Shown: positions 36,100 to 48,293 of the stretch, piece after piece
Numbering within the stretch: the first letter of the stretch is position 1
Layout of the letters: the number at the start of each line of letters is the position of its first letter
NCBI GenBank assembly: GCA_029747585.1
Contig: JAPEVF010000021.1
Span: 62,001-126,000 of the forward strand
Source: Pleurotus djamor
Lineage: Eukaryota; Basidiomycota; Agaricomycetes; Agaricales; Pleurotaceae
Direction: 5' to 3'
DNA length: 64,000 nucleotides
Position numbers and translations under genes: made by a program
Notes under the pieces: model-generated
Database searches by the model: none
Seen by the model: only the letters and a program-made list of their open reading frames with translations
What the model was told of the DNA's origin: nothing

Positions 36100-36120
36100 G
36101 GTCCCGGAGACCACGGGACC
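36100..36120. promoter_or_regulatory. Inverted repeat in the ArfGAP upstream region
   Basis: GGTCCCG, 7-nt spacer gagacca, CGGGACC, 79 bp upstream of the ArfGAP ATG. A perfect 7-bp dyad could bind a dimeric zinc-cluster-type factor or be chance. Confidence 0.3.
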
Positions 36121-36468
36121 ATTATACCCCTTTCAGCCTCCTAAGCTGCACCCTGAGGAAGAACAAAATAAATTTCCTTCCTTCGCTCATCATCCAAGGA
36201 TAGACAGACATATTCTCGGGCTTTCAGTATAGTTGATATAACGGGAAAATAAAATGGATACTTTTATGTCGTCAGACCGGCTTGTCATACCAATAACGGT
36301 ACCTTTTCAAACTTCCGTTCGCGATGGCGCAAAGGATATATCATTAGACACGTTCTACTATCAGGTATGAAGTTGATCCAGAGTGCAATAAGCAATAATT
36401 GGTAACTATTTATTTGACAGTGAGCACTGGATCGAACCGATCAGGTGGCCGAGTTGCTGTAAGTTCTA

Positions 36469-36777
36469 CTACTTCTTGGCCTTGGGGCCCTTGGCAGCAC
36501 CTTTGGCATTGCCTACGACTTCGGCAGCTGTTTGTGAAGCCCCGACGGAGGGCTTTGCCTCCTTCTTGTTTGGCTATGTTGAAAAACGAGTGGTTAAGTG
36601 ACGGGCAGTGTTAACGAACGATTAGACGTACGAGAGCACTCGACTGGGGAAGTTTGGCATTGACGGGAGCCTTCTTGCTAGAAGGGGGGCTAGCTGGACA
36701 AATTGTTGCAGTGTGAGGACTAGCTCAAATGCCCGATGAACGCCTAAAAACATACCTGGGGCTTTCTTGGTGGCCAT
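36469..36777 (-). CDS. 62-residue Lys/Ala/Pro-rich protein
   Basis: Exons 36777-36756, 36693-36632 and 36573-36469 join in frame to a 62-residue basic protein starting MATKKAPASPPSSKKAPVN and ending in AAKGPKAKK. It has no signal peptide, helix-rich domain or known motif. Composition recalls the tails of linker histones or ribosome-associated peptides. The case for a real gene rests on three consistent GT..AG splices, an uninterrupted short frame and a TATA box 64 bp upstream of the ATG. The individual exons are all under 110 nt. Function unknown. Confidence 0.65.
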
Positions 36778-36840
36778 TTCGATTAGTGAAGCTGGGCAAA
36801 AGGTTTGCTTGCTGAGAGAGTGAAAGAGACGCAACTCTTG

Positions 36841-36848
36841 TATTTATA
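36841..36848 (-). promoter_or_regulatory. TATA box of the 62-residue protein gene
   Basis: TATAAATA on the minus strand (tatttata on plus), 64 bp upstream of the ATG at 36777. Confidence 0.55.
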
Positions 36849-39800
36849 CGACCGTCCGCCCTTCAACGGTCCAGAGGGCCTATGCGTATTGTTTCTTCCA
36901 ATGTCGCCATAAACATTCACCGTCGAATAGCGTTAAGCTCTTGCTTTCAGGTCAATCGATAGAGCATTGGAGAATCGCTCATAGGCTTCCCCTTCATCGC
37001 CGCAGAGAACCGCCTCTGCGAAGGCGAAGAGCAGTATCACGACCAAGCCAAACTATTCACGTTTGCCTTGCGATAGGTTGGAAAAAATAGCAGGAGCGAC
37101 TTTCCCCGATTGGTCATTCTATATCATGATAGATCATTGATCATTGCTCCCCAGCATGGTAGGGCTAGCCTAGGAAATTCCGTTTATCCAACGGGCGGAA
37201 GGAGCGAACAGAGTCTCAGAAGCATTGTCTTACCGAAATAACTCCGGAATGAGTTTTCACTGAGCTTATTGAGTGACCTAGAAAGTTCAGGGAGTTACGA
37301 TGCAGCGAGAATCGTGCGATATCAGTAATCTGTGGGTCCTGAAGCAGTTGCTGACTTACAAGGTCGATATGGCTGGTCTGCAATGGGAAAGATGAGGTAA
37401 ATTGAGAACGGCCCGCTGCTAACCTTCTCGTAAGTAAGGTGGTGTCTCTGGGCTGTAGATACTAGATAAAGTGGAAGGTAAAGTCTGAGGAAGGTGCTCC
37501 ACAACGGCGCACGCGACTGAAGGATATCGTCAGTGAGATATTTACTACAGAGTTCAAAGATGAAACCAGTGAAATACTAGCCCCAAAAAGGCTCATTTCA
37601 TATAGAAGTTACGAGGGGGAGGAACAAAGCGACAACGCCGCACACATAACACACGAGGTTAGTCACGGTGTTTGAAAAACAGGAAGTTTACATTCGGCTG
37701 ACCGTGAGAAACTTAAACTGACCGTGAGAACCAGTGTATAATGATGTTACTTTTACTTCCTCATTGGTTTCCGAGTCCGTTCGTCTGATCCTTCGCCCAG
37801 CCTTCCCCAGGCCATCATGCATCATGGGTCAATTGATGAAGACCACGCGTCGACTAAGATACGTGACCATTTCTAAGAATATTGGAACATTCAACATTCA
37901 ACAAGTCGAACCCACGGCGTCGCTGACGCCACGCGTATCCATGCCTTTGCGATCCTCAGCTGACTGGATAGCCAACTGTCTAGCGATGGTATATCGCTGT
38001 ATGAACCAGTATGCTAAGCTTACCAAGTGTCCTCCCTTTTCCGCGAGAGCTGATGTAACGCCGAATGCACAGATTTTGACGCTACCGGCGAAGTCTAGTG
38101 TAAGTAATACTTCTGATCGGCCAGCCGCCCCGAGTGTCTCCTCCACATATTTACGATGAGATGATCTCAATGATAGAAATGCCAGCATTTCTAGTACCCC
38201 CGTTTGTGCTAGTGGCGTAAGTCTGACCCTCTCACTGCGATCTTCTCTCACACTGAGTTACTCTACCTTATGAAGAACAGCCATATGCAAACTCACAAGT
38301 ATGCTTTTCCCGCGGATATGAAATTGCGATCTCAAACACGAAGATGAGCAACACTGTGTACTCTGACGGCTGAAACGCTGCTATGGTCAAGACCCCGACA
38401 CTTTATCGCACATCATATTCCTCCTTGAACATGGATGCCGGAGTGTCCTCCTTGAAACCGGTGTTCCTTTCTCTCAAGAGTTAAAACGCAAAGCTTTATG
38501 CGGTCTGATTGATTCGCTAAAGCTTCTTCTTCAGCACCGAACGGGCTTATACTTGTATTGCAGCGCGAGGTCACACTCTTGGCTTGTTCTGCCTACCTCT
38601 TCCTCCGCACACGGCATGACGTTAAGAAACTGTGAACCGAAGTATCAAACTCGGCATACTCAAATTCCGCCTACTCCGAGTGTCGCGTATTACTCACATT
38701 TTTTGTAGCCGGCACAACCGCCATGGGTATCCTTCGTGCATCATGACCGCGAGGAAATATCAAGGCTCTGAAGTAACATCGACTTTTGACACTGTCGATG
38801 GGTTCTGCGTCTGTGACGCAACTCTTTTTCACTATATCTCGACTCCCTGAAGGGTGACCTTCGTCTATTTAGAATGCAAACAGAAGAAATGCACATGGTC
38901 GGTAGCCTAGGCATCTCTAGACCTCATTGGGTCATCGCAGGTCATCGCTCGTGTGAAGCTGGAGAAGTTCGCTGGTCTCAAAGGTACTCTCATCAGAAGT
39001 CACCGTCGGACTAGAGCGATAGCTGGTGTGATGGTATCTCCCGACACCATTTGCCCTACGTTACCGCGAACTTTTGGGTTCATTCATCTCGCTATACCGT
39101 CCTCGTCGTCAGAACTCATGTTTTTCTCCCGACCAGTGGTAGCCAGAAGCGTGAAAAAGTTCCACCTCCGGGTGCATGGCTTCCTGCCGATGTTAACACC
39201 CGAAGAACGTATTTCAGGTACTTATGATCAATCAAACCTCATTCCTCATTGATCTCCTCGAGTGATCGCACCAACCTTCATCAAAGGACCGATTCGATGA
39301 CTGAAGACAGCAAGAATATCAGCTGCACGGACATCGTCGTAGAGAATTTCCTCCGTCATGTATGTGTCCAAGTTTTGTCAAATCTTTGCGCATAGTTCGG
39401 CTGGACTTTGCATGTGAATAGGAAAGAATAGAGTTGTCCGAAGGCTCCGCTACCCCAGATAAGGGGTCCGATCTCCGTTACTCACTTGGCCTAGTTACAC
39501 CCATGATGCCCTCAGATCAGAGTCATTCCCTAGAGAGGCCGAAGCGGGACTACGATTTGCGCGCAGTGGAAGATATTCGAACTCACGGCACCAATTCCTC
39601 GGACAAATAGACTTTTCCAACGTTTTGGACGACCGCAGTATGCCAGTAAGGTCGCCCGACCAAGCCGTCAAAACCAGTGACGTCAAAGCAATGCGTGAAC
39701 TGCGCATATCGGACGTCTCAAGATGCCATTATTGCATAGGCACTTTCTGATTGATAGCTATTGTGAAAGTGGAATCAATAGCAAGGTATGTCCCTCTTGG

Positions 39801-40549
39801 AAGGATTCGCGTAGAAGTTCAACTGGACCTGACGACTTGTCTTTGTTCCCAGTTTGGACATCCTTCGATGGCGTTTTGGGACAGGTTACCGAGCAAGATC
39901 GTGAAGTGGAAGGCGATTGGTTGAAGGGTTCGTCGCTCTAGTATGCCGGTTGCTACGATCAACGTCCTGAGCTTGGGATCTCCGATTCTCAAGCTTTCAG
40001 GTCCCCTCGAAGATGGTGATAGGCGAATCGCAGACTGGAACTTACGACCAACAATATTGAACTCTTGACAACGTGAAACGTGAAATTTGAGCTGGCGCTT
40101 AGTACCTGTATCCAATATTTGCAAGTAGAGGCCTAGCAGAGGCCTAGTAACTTCAAGAAGAAGCGCACGATAAGCCCTCGAGCTTGGTCCAGAAATCCCA
40201 TAAAGGCATACAATGACAGACACTCTCTGACTGCAAGCAAACTGCAAGTCTCTTGTCAATGCTTGAGTCGTGACATTAAAATTGCGATGGGCTTCTCGAA
40301 ATGCATCTGCTCACATTGGTGCCGCATAATTGAGCTGCACCGATGATGCTTGAATGTGAAGGTGGGAGTGCGAAACGGGCTGCGACTCGAGTGCTCTTGC
40401 TGGGACGCTCCTATCTACCCCTGTAGCATCGAAACGTGACTGATCTTACGTCACCAACCTGACGAGGCACCGCCAGCGTTCGTGCCAACGACCAGCAAAA
40501 GACTCTATAACTGCAGTCGCAGAGAGGTCAATCGCTGCTGCTTCAAGTA
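36849..40549. other. Gene-poor block, 3.7 kb
   Basis: No supported gene. A tandem 13-mer ctgaccgtgagaa occurs at 37698 and 37718. On the minus strand near 39380-39485 a short segment reads EIGPLIWGSGAFGQLYS, recalling a kinase glycine-rich loop, but its context is broken by stops. A doubled agaggcctag lies near 40137-40147. The last 200 bp should contain the AP-2 sigma promoter. Confidence 0.45.
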
Positions 40550-41248
40550 ATGATTAGGTTTATTCTCGTTCAGGTTAGTGGCCAACAGGCCAGTACGATC
40601 AATGGCTGATTTCTTGTTTGCAGAATCGTCAGGGAAAGACGCGTCTTTCGAAATGGTATGTTCCGTATGACGATGACGAGAAGGTTCGTCGGGGCTCATG
40701 CACCTCTGTCCTTCAATTGAAGAGTCGCTGGATAGGTCAGGCTCCGTGGGGAAGTCCATCGACTTGTAGCACCGCGGGACCAGAAATATCAATCTAATTT
40801 CGTTGAGGTGCGTTCTTTGGGTTGTTGGATCCGACCTCATTGGAATAACATAGGCTTCACCAGTTTCGCAACTACAAGGTCGTCTATCGTCGTTATGCTG
40901 GCTTGTTCTTCTGTGTCTGTGTTGATGCCAACGACAATGAACTTGCTTATCTTGAAGCAATACATCTGTTCGTGGAAGTCTTAGGTGAGAGAATTGTCAT
41001 TCTCATGCCTTGGCCTGCGAACCCCCCTTACGATGCACCTTTAAGACACTTTCTTCGACAACGTCTGCGAGTTGGACCTTGTGTTCAACTTTTACAAGGC
41101 GAGCATTATAATATATCCCCGACACCTTTTCTCACACTCATCATAGGTATACGCCATTCTTGATGAAATCTTCCTTGCCGGCGAGATCGAAGAAACAAGC
41201 AAAGACGTTGTTCTGTCAAGGCTTGAGGAGCTAGAGAAACTAGAATGA
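40550..41248 (+). CDS. APS2: AP-2 complex sigma subunit (clathrin adaptor small chain)
   Basis: Small subunit of the plasma-membrane clathrin adaptor AP-2, part of the cargo-binding core in endocytosis. Six short exons: 40550-40573, 40624-40683, 40736-40807, 40864-40984, 41046-41098 and 41147-41248 give 143 residues, the family length. Signatures: [56 protein letters not shown] (the V-D-x-N-D-N type of AP-2 rather than AP-1), [11 protein letters not shown] and [13 protein letters not shown]. The whole protein aligns with animal and yeast AP-2 sigma without gaps. Intron 5 (41099-41146) begins with GC (TACAAG/GCGAGC), so it is a GC..AG intron. No exon exceeds 121 nt, so the gene is nearly invisible to simple frame searches, and antisense frames here are misleading. 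Confidence 0.95.
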
Positions 41249-43235
41249 TCGCAAGTCAGTTCCACGCGTCCTCCCCCGGCGTGCCCACCCACTCTGCTTT
41301 CCCAGTCTTCGCACCACTGGCCGTTTCTCTCTCATCTCTACAGCCCTCATCATGGAAGTTTTTGACCTGTCATAAATTTTGTATTTCATCAATTTTAGCT
41401 TCTTTTTTGTCAATGCCTCGCTTTCCCTGCGACAATCCGTCGCGAGATTATTCACCTTCGGCGATATACCATCAGTCCAGCGCTGAATGCGGTTCCGTTA
41501 AACCATTGCCCCTTCTTTTCGCGCTGACGAGGCTTCTTTTCTCAATTGTTCGTCCCTTGTGCTTCTGCGGCAGCCTGCAACTTCCCGCATTTCCTCCGTC
41601 ATCAACTCGGGCGTAAGTTTCATCCCGTTGGCGCATGCCCTTCGCTGAGTTGCCGACCGATCCGAAGACGACACCAAGGTGAGAGGATTTTGACTTTCTA
41701 CCAGGGATTATACTATTAACTCACTTTCTTCCGAGGCTTATCCAGCTCTCCCGCTTCAACTCCCAAGTTGGAGAATGTATCCACCCTTTTGTGGCTCTCA
41801 TTCGCATTAAAGCCGTCGAGTTTGCTTGATATAGCAATCTATGATGCAAATCGTCCGTCAATCCTGGCTTGATATCCCACCGTATACGTTATGTGGTTTC
41901 CGCTCATAACTATACGAGGAGCCATAAGGAACGCCTGACCCATTAACCAAGCTGTGTCGGGGCATCACGGAAAAATTTCTACCTCCCTCTCGGTCGTTCG
42001 TGGAGGTGCAGCTCCAACTTGGGAAATCACACAAACCATCTCATCGCACCATCTAATTGAGGGAAGTTAGGCAGCTTCCATGAACCTTACCTTACCTCCT
42101 CACCATTCCGCAGCCTTGCGGTTCGCTTTGTGGCGAAGGCCTAGAGTTGTATTGGCTTACTCACGGTGCGGCCGCCCCTCGAAGACGATGAACGGCGTTG
42201 TTGACCCCGTTGCGGTCCTCTCTTACGAACAGTTTCATTGTTAGCGTGAGTCAAACGAAGCCTGGTTTTGTATCCTACTGATGGCCTACTAAACGTTTGT
42301 TGTGACCTGCTCGTATTCTACATGATTTTCTCAACCAACACTTCGAAGGACGAACAATCAGGTTGGAGCCCGATAGGCGCTGATGAGCCAAAGATGTTTT
42401 ATGACACAAACGCGCGTCGAAGCGAAGATCGGGGAGCATTGGATCTTACCCAACCACTTAGAGAGGCATCACGATGGTTTGGTTCCTTGACTGTATTTCG
42501 TCCACCTGGGAATGTTTCTTTATTAGAGGCACCGAGGTTTATCTGCCCTGCCCCAAAGGCTCCGGAGCTGAAAACGGTCGCAAGCAAGTTAGTTTCTTTC
42601 CTCTCTCTCATGTTGCTATGACTTGCGTTGCTCACCGAGCCATCCGAAAAGAAAAGCACATGGCATCCACGAGGCCCCCACGAGGAACGACCGACTCGGT
42701 ACCTCCCGCCCAACACCGACGGTCGATACGGTAACCAGCAGAGCCAGGGACGTTGAGTACGTCCTCCGAGCGGGGGCTGGGAATTAATTGGCGTGTATAA
42801 TGACTGCATGACCGGAGATCCCCTGTCATCCGAAATGCTCCCGAGTTCTTGGAAGGACATTTCCACGCCCAAGAAATTCCAAAGGTGGGGGCTAGGTCTG
42901 CATAAATAGCGTTAGCATCATCATATGCTGCTACTGCTTATTTCGCAGAACTTCCCTTCTGTGCCGCCGAATTTTGTTTTCTCCAAACCCGGGTTTCCTT
43001 GACGGTGCGTCAGTATTGACTTTGTTCTCTTGATAGTTCTTGGCTAATAAAAGCCCCCACCCCCTTCGAACCACGACTCTTCTTTCTGGTCGATTGTGCC
43101 TCCCTTATCTCGTCTAGTAGTCTCCGCACAACGTTGGAGCCAATCCTTCCTTTAGTAAAGTTGACGGTCGGCTTGGTTCATCTTTTCCATATCGCCCCAG
43201 CTGACCGTTCCGCTAAGTGTTATGCCCCCCTCCGT
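41249..43235. other. Intergenic, 2 kb
   Basis: Contains the AP-2 sigma 3' region and the F-box gene promoter. Frames at 41245-41616 (plus) and 42399-42872 (minus) lack recognisable content. Pyrimidine-rich tracts near 41330-41420 and 43040-43130 resemble fungal UTR and promoter sequence. Confidence 0.5.
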
Positions 43236-44476
43236 ATGGAATTGTCATTGGAGGCATACCGCAACATTGTAAACTATGTCGGAAACCGAAGCGATATAGC
43301 AACGCTCTGCAGAGTCTCAAAGGGCTTCCAGTATGTTGCGCAGCGTGCTCTCTACAATACGTTATACTTGCGAAACGTCCACTCCACCATATCCGTCTGT
43401 CACACTTTATCAACTTCCCCTCGTCTTGCCGGACTCGTCGATGCCCTCACTGTCTCCCTCTCCGATAAAGAGCAGGATAACGACTCTGATTCCGGAGATG
43501 GAAGTCAGTCGCGTGCAGGACTGGACGAAGAAGAGAACGCGCCATCTATCACGGATTTCTGGGAGGCAATCGCGTCTGCGCTTAGGATCACTTCGCGTCT
43601 TCGCTATCTTAACATCCATATCAATAGCTCTGCGGCCTCTGTAGCTTGGATTCTCCAGGGCTGTGCCTTTCGCCTTCGGGGGTTCCACTGCGATCTTGAC
43701 TGGGACTTAGACCTCGTGACATTTTTGAACACACAAACCGACCTAGACGATCTTTATATCTTAGACTATCAAGAAGATACCCCATCGACTGTATCATCAT
43801 CACCATCCCTTCGCCTTCTTTCTACTGCACTTCCTAATCTTTCAACTCTCGAATGCACCTTCTCGGAAGCCGCAGTGGCTATTGTGCCTGGTCGTCCCAT
43901 CACTCATCTTAAATCCTGCTTTTCGCGCACTGTCATCGAAGAGAAGCACGCGGAGATGTCCCTCCTCTTTTCCAAGATTAGACACTCTTCACGGCGTCTG
44001 AGGGCACTCGACATCGCTGATTCTTCCTACACGGAACCATTCAGTATGGAGCTTCTCCGACACGTGATACGGACCAAAGCCACTGTCTCTGAGTTAAGGT
44101 ATCTGGGGACATTGGTTTTGCCCATTGGCGGTCAAGAGGTCTGTCCAACTCGCCTGTCCGTTCAAATTGTATACTCACTTACGCGCTTCCCTTCTTGCCA
44201 CTTTCCTCCCCGTCTACAAAGCGTTTACAGTTCTATGGGCTGTTAATGCGCTTGCCTCGGATAGAGTGCGTGGAAGTGGAAGTTTCGCATTGGGAACCCC
44301 CACCGGCCACGCTAACCGCGTTCCGCGCGCTCACCCTGGAACTACGCTTGTACTGTCCCACAGTTACTCGTGTCATCTTCGTACACGAGTTCGACCGTAC
44401 CGTGACCTCGGTTGTCGGCGGCCTTTGCGTGTTGGATAACGAAATTAGCACTGATATGCTTTGGAGTGAAATATAG
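43236..44476 (+). CDS. F-box / leucine-rich-type protein
   Basis: Probable substrate adaptor of an SCF ubiquitin ligase. Exons 43236-44138 and 44222-44476 join in frame to 385 residues. The F-box-like N-terminus is LSLEAYRNIVNYVGNRSDIATLCRVSKGFQYVAQRALYNTLYL, divided in the usual way into a hydrophobic helix, a short polar loop and the CRVSK-x-F segment (shown in parts). It is followed by irregular leucine-rich strands such as LRYLNIHI and LSTLECTF and an acidic insertion (EQDNDSDSGDG). The exact start is uncertain because the frame is open upstream to 43134; the ATG at 43236 gives the family-typical N-terminus. F-box proteins of this kind are large, fast-evolving families in mushrooms; the substrate is unknown. 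Confidence 0.8.
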
Positions 44477-44803
44477 TATCCTCATATCTACGTGAGTGAA
44501 TTTTTCGCACCTGGATCATGGATATCTGTGCTCATCTACATCCCTCTGCCCTCGAAGGTTAATTATGTACATCTCCGTCCGCCCGAGCAGGTTTTCTCCC
44601 ACCATCCCCTTGCATTTGCTTTCGTTCGGTTTGCTTGCACCTCGTATCCTTCTTTTTCTCTCTTTGCATACCCAATACCCCCTTGTAGCCCAAGTCGTCC
44701 ACACTGCACCCTGCTTATATGTAACTTACATTCCCATCCTTGACACTCATTACTATATTTCCCTCGTAGCATCATCCCGCATTTACGGTATCCATATCAC
44801 ACA

Positions 44804-46356
44804 ATGTCAAATTTCCGCGTTCTTGCCTCTTTTGCTTCGCCTGACTTTCTTTCAGAAGACCTTGGGTATGCGGTTATTGGTCCCGATTTGATGGAGTTCG
44901 GTGTTAGATGCTGACAATTGATGACGCCCACAGGTCACTTCCAACGGTCTGCCAGGTGAACCGGCTTCTGTCCCGCATGTCTCCTTCCCAGTGGTGTGCC
45001 GACGTCATTTACATATGTGGTCTCCTTCTGATGACCTGTTTCCAGCGTCTTGTCGTGCTGGACGTTTGTCTGGCCGTCAACTTGACCGCCGGCTTACCTG
45101 AATGCAATTTCCATCTGGTCAACGTAAATCGTTGGCGAACAAGCTCATGTTCTCAATTGCTTGTAGGACCGATTCAGGGTTAGCTTCCAATGTCGTTGGG
45201 CGAAGTTAAAACCCTCCGTGACCTACCCACGACGTGTTCACCCCTTCAGGCTTCAGGCTTCCTTTCTGGGCAGTAAAACACCGTTGCTCTCAGTATTATT
45301 AACTTGGCTAGCGTGTTGAACTGGGAGGTACGGATGCTCAATCTTCGGCTCATCGGGAGTATAATTTCCCGGTCAGGTAAGCTCCAATCACTGTGAAGGG
45401 AGCGATGCAATGGCTCCACTGAACGACCCTTCTCGCGTAGTCTGGGGCTTGGACCAGATGCCGCTCTGTTGGACCTCTAGTCAAACGCCCTTCGAATTTG
45501 AAGGAATAGATCTGCAATTCACATTGGTCATGACTGATGCACACCAGGATTTAATCAACTCAGATCTGTACGCCCTTGGCAGTTGAGTCCCCCCCTCATT
45601 GGTACGAATGCATCCACATATGAATGGCGTCCCCTCCACTTTCTGTGTGTGAAGAGGTCGAACAATCGGTTGTCCCTTAGGTTGATCCGTTTACGAAAAT
45701 TTCAATGTCCACAAGTCCACAATGCCCAAATATCTGAATAAACTCGGGGCGCACATGCTCGCTCTTTGGCGGCCTTCGGCTTGATCGCGATCTTCAATGA
45801 TTCTTCTCGAAGACCCACTCGAACGCATGCTAATCGACGTTCCATAGCACCCTGAGTAACCTAATGTTTACTTCGCTGTGCTGTATTTCTCCATAATTCA
45901 ATGACTCAACGATCAGAGGGCCAGCCTACCCTTCATAGCCCCGGTCCTTTGAAGCTTTGTTCAATGAACGGAGGCCTACGAAATACCGCCTCTATCTTCA
46001 GTACCCTCCAACCAGCTCTTTAACACCTCGCTGCGTCGTGTCAAATGATCCTACTATTCCAGAGACTACTGGCTACCCCTCAGGCTACCGATATACCGAG
46101 ATCCATTATGTGTCATCTGGATGAGTTCAAGTCAGGTTCCAAAAGCGTCAGGAAAAAGTGTTCAGCTGAGGTGTCTCAAGCTTGGCTTCCCTACCCAACG
46201 TGCGACCTTGAAACTTCATAGCGTAGGGCGGTCTAGACGAACAAGGCTCGAAATATGTTCAAGGCCTAGCAGTTGGTTCGCTCATACTCTATTAGCCATT
46301 GATACGCCAATGCACATTACATTCGCTCGAAACCTCAAGCTACGACTCAGATTATG
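44804..46356 (+). pseudogene. Probable decayed F-box protein copy
   Basis: Downstream of the F-box gene several disconnected plus-strand segments resemble parts of the same family. Near 44806-44910 there is EDLGYAVIGPDLMEF. After a likely acceptor at about 44935 comes RSLPTVCQVNRLL, matching the RSDIATLCRVSKGF block of the upstream gene. At 45410-45586 a 58-residue frame (TPFEFEGIDLQFTLVM) matches the CAFRLRGFHCDLDWDL region. At 46240-46356 there is HTLLAIDTPMHITFARN. The segments are in order but separated by stops with no coherent splicing that I could find. Either a pseudogene of a tandem duplicate or a gene whose exons I failed to connect. Confidence 0.4.
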
Positions 46357-46576
46357 AATGGGTCTCCGAGTCTAAGCACATTTGGCGGAAATTTCGCGTT
46401 CCTGGGGGTGTGAAAGAACTCCAAGTCCGAGGCGTCCCTATCTGAGCTCCTGAACTCGGTCGAGCATGTGACCACCAGCTATACAGTACACCGGCAACAT
46501 CCGAACCGTACTGAACGCATCCCAAATTATCGATCGCCTCCGCCACACTCCTCAAGACCCCTCAAGACTTCGACAA

Positions 46577-47994
46577 ATGGCCTCTCGCCCCACCGTCAAC
46601 GTACGCTCCGCCTCTGGAGGTGAGAGCTCTTGACGAGATATCGAGAAATCTTAATAATTGGGATTTTATGGGTTTATAGAGGCCTCATCTTCCCTTCCCC
46701 TTCCTGCGGTTTTGACCGCGCCCATCAGGCTCGATGTAGTTGCTCAAGTGCACAGTGAGTAAATCGATCGCTACAATGAGGGACTAAGGGATGATGGCTG
46801 ATGTGGATTTGTGATCAGAGAGCATCGCTAAGAACCGCAGACAAGCCTACTCCGTCAGCGAGAAGGCTGGACACCAAACTAGTGCCGAATCTTGGGGTAC
46901 TGGTCGTGCTGTTGCTCGTATTCCCCGTGTCGGTGGAGGAGGAACCCACCGCTCTGGCCAGGTGCGTCGAGGTTGTGCATGAATTGAGAAAAACGATTGA
47001 TCCATGGTTGCCTTATCAAGGCTGCTTTCGGTAACATGTGCCGTGGTGGTCGTATGTTCGCCCCCACCAAGACTTGGCGCAAGTGGCACGTCAAGGTCAA
47101 CCAGAACCAGCGTCGATTCGCCGTCGTCTCTGCCCTCGCTGCTTCTGCCCTCCCATCGCTCGTTCTCGCTCGTGGTCACCGCATCGAGCAAATCGAGGAA
47201 GTCCCCCTCGTTGTCAGCTCCTCTGCTGAATCCTTCAAAAAGACCAAGGAAGCTGTCGCGCTCCTCAAAGCCCTCAAGGCCTACACCGATGTCGTCAAGG
47301 TGTCCAATTCCCGCAAATTGAGGGCCGGTAAGGGTAAAATGCGCAATCGCCGTCACAGACAGCGCCGTGGCCCCCTCGTTGTTTACAACGAGGACAACGG
47401 TATCGTCAAGGCTTTCCGCAACTTGCCCGGTGTTGAACTTGTCAACGTACGGAGACTGAACCTCCTCCAACTCGCTCCTGGTGGTCATCTCGGGCGGTTT
47501 GTCATCTGGACTGAGGGTGCCTTTGCTCTCCTCGATGATGTTTTCGGCACCTTCGAGAAGGCCTCCGTCTACAAGAAAGGATACATGTGCGCTAATCTTC
47601 TACCTACTAGTCTTCTAGTGGACTGATTTTCGATGTTTTTTGTACCCATAGCTTGCCTTCCGCCAAAATCACCAACCCTGATGTTACCCGTATCATCAAC
47701 AGTGACGAAATCCAAAGCGTCGTTCGCCCCGCTGGCCAGAAGGTTCAGAAGAGACCTTGGACCCAGAAGAAGAACCCCCTCGTCAACAAGGCCGTTCTCT
47801 TCCGTCTCAACCCCTACGCCAAGACCCTCCGTCGGCAAGAAATCCGTAAGTTTTCCCCGTTTCGATTCAGCTTTTCTTATTCATCTTTTCTCCATCCAGT
47901 CAAGCAGGAGCGTTTGAAGGCCAAGGGTGGCAAGAAGACCAAGAAGGTTGCTGCTGCTGGCGAGACTTTCTTGCAAACCTTGCTCGCTCCTTAA
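46577..47994 (+). CDS. RPL4: 60S ribosomal protein uL4 (L4)
   Basis: Structural protein lining the exit tunnel of the large ribosomal subunit. Six exons (46577-46619, 46680-46754, 46819-46961, 47021-47586, 47652-47845, 47900-47994) give 371 residues. Motifs of eukaryotic L4: [102 protein letters not shown] and a Lys-rich C-terminal tail. Introns crowd the 5' end, as is usual for highly expressed basidiomycete ribosomal protein genes. All junctions are GT..AG and the frame is intact, a useful contrast to the broken complex I gene. Confidence 0.97.
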
Positions 47995-48293
47995 TTTGTT
48001 CTCTTGGTTTGCATGGCTTGCTATCCGACTGCTGTTATCATCTCCCAAAGCATGAAATCTCTATGACTTCTCAGTTGTATGTTTACTATGCCTTGAACTT
48101 ATGCACATCGCTGAGCGCATTGCCTCGATGGAACTGAGAAGAAAACAAGTGATCTCTTGAAAGCGTGGGACTCGCTGTTCCCACGATCAAACTTCTTGTG
48201 TTCACCGCGTCTGTAATATTAATATGTCATGATGTTACGCGTCATGCCACGTGAAGTGACAGTGACACCAACCGCTTCCCAACCATTCCCATC

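Noticed and set aside
40505..40960. Minus-strand frame of 151 codons
   Set aside because: Antisense to the AP-2 sigma exons and introns; no family signal of its own.
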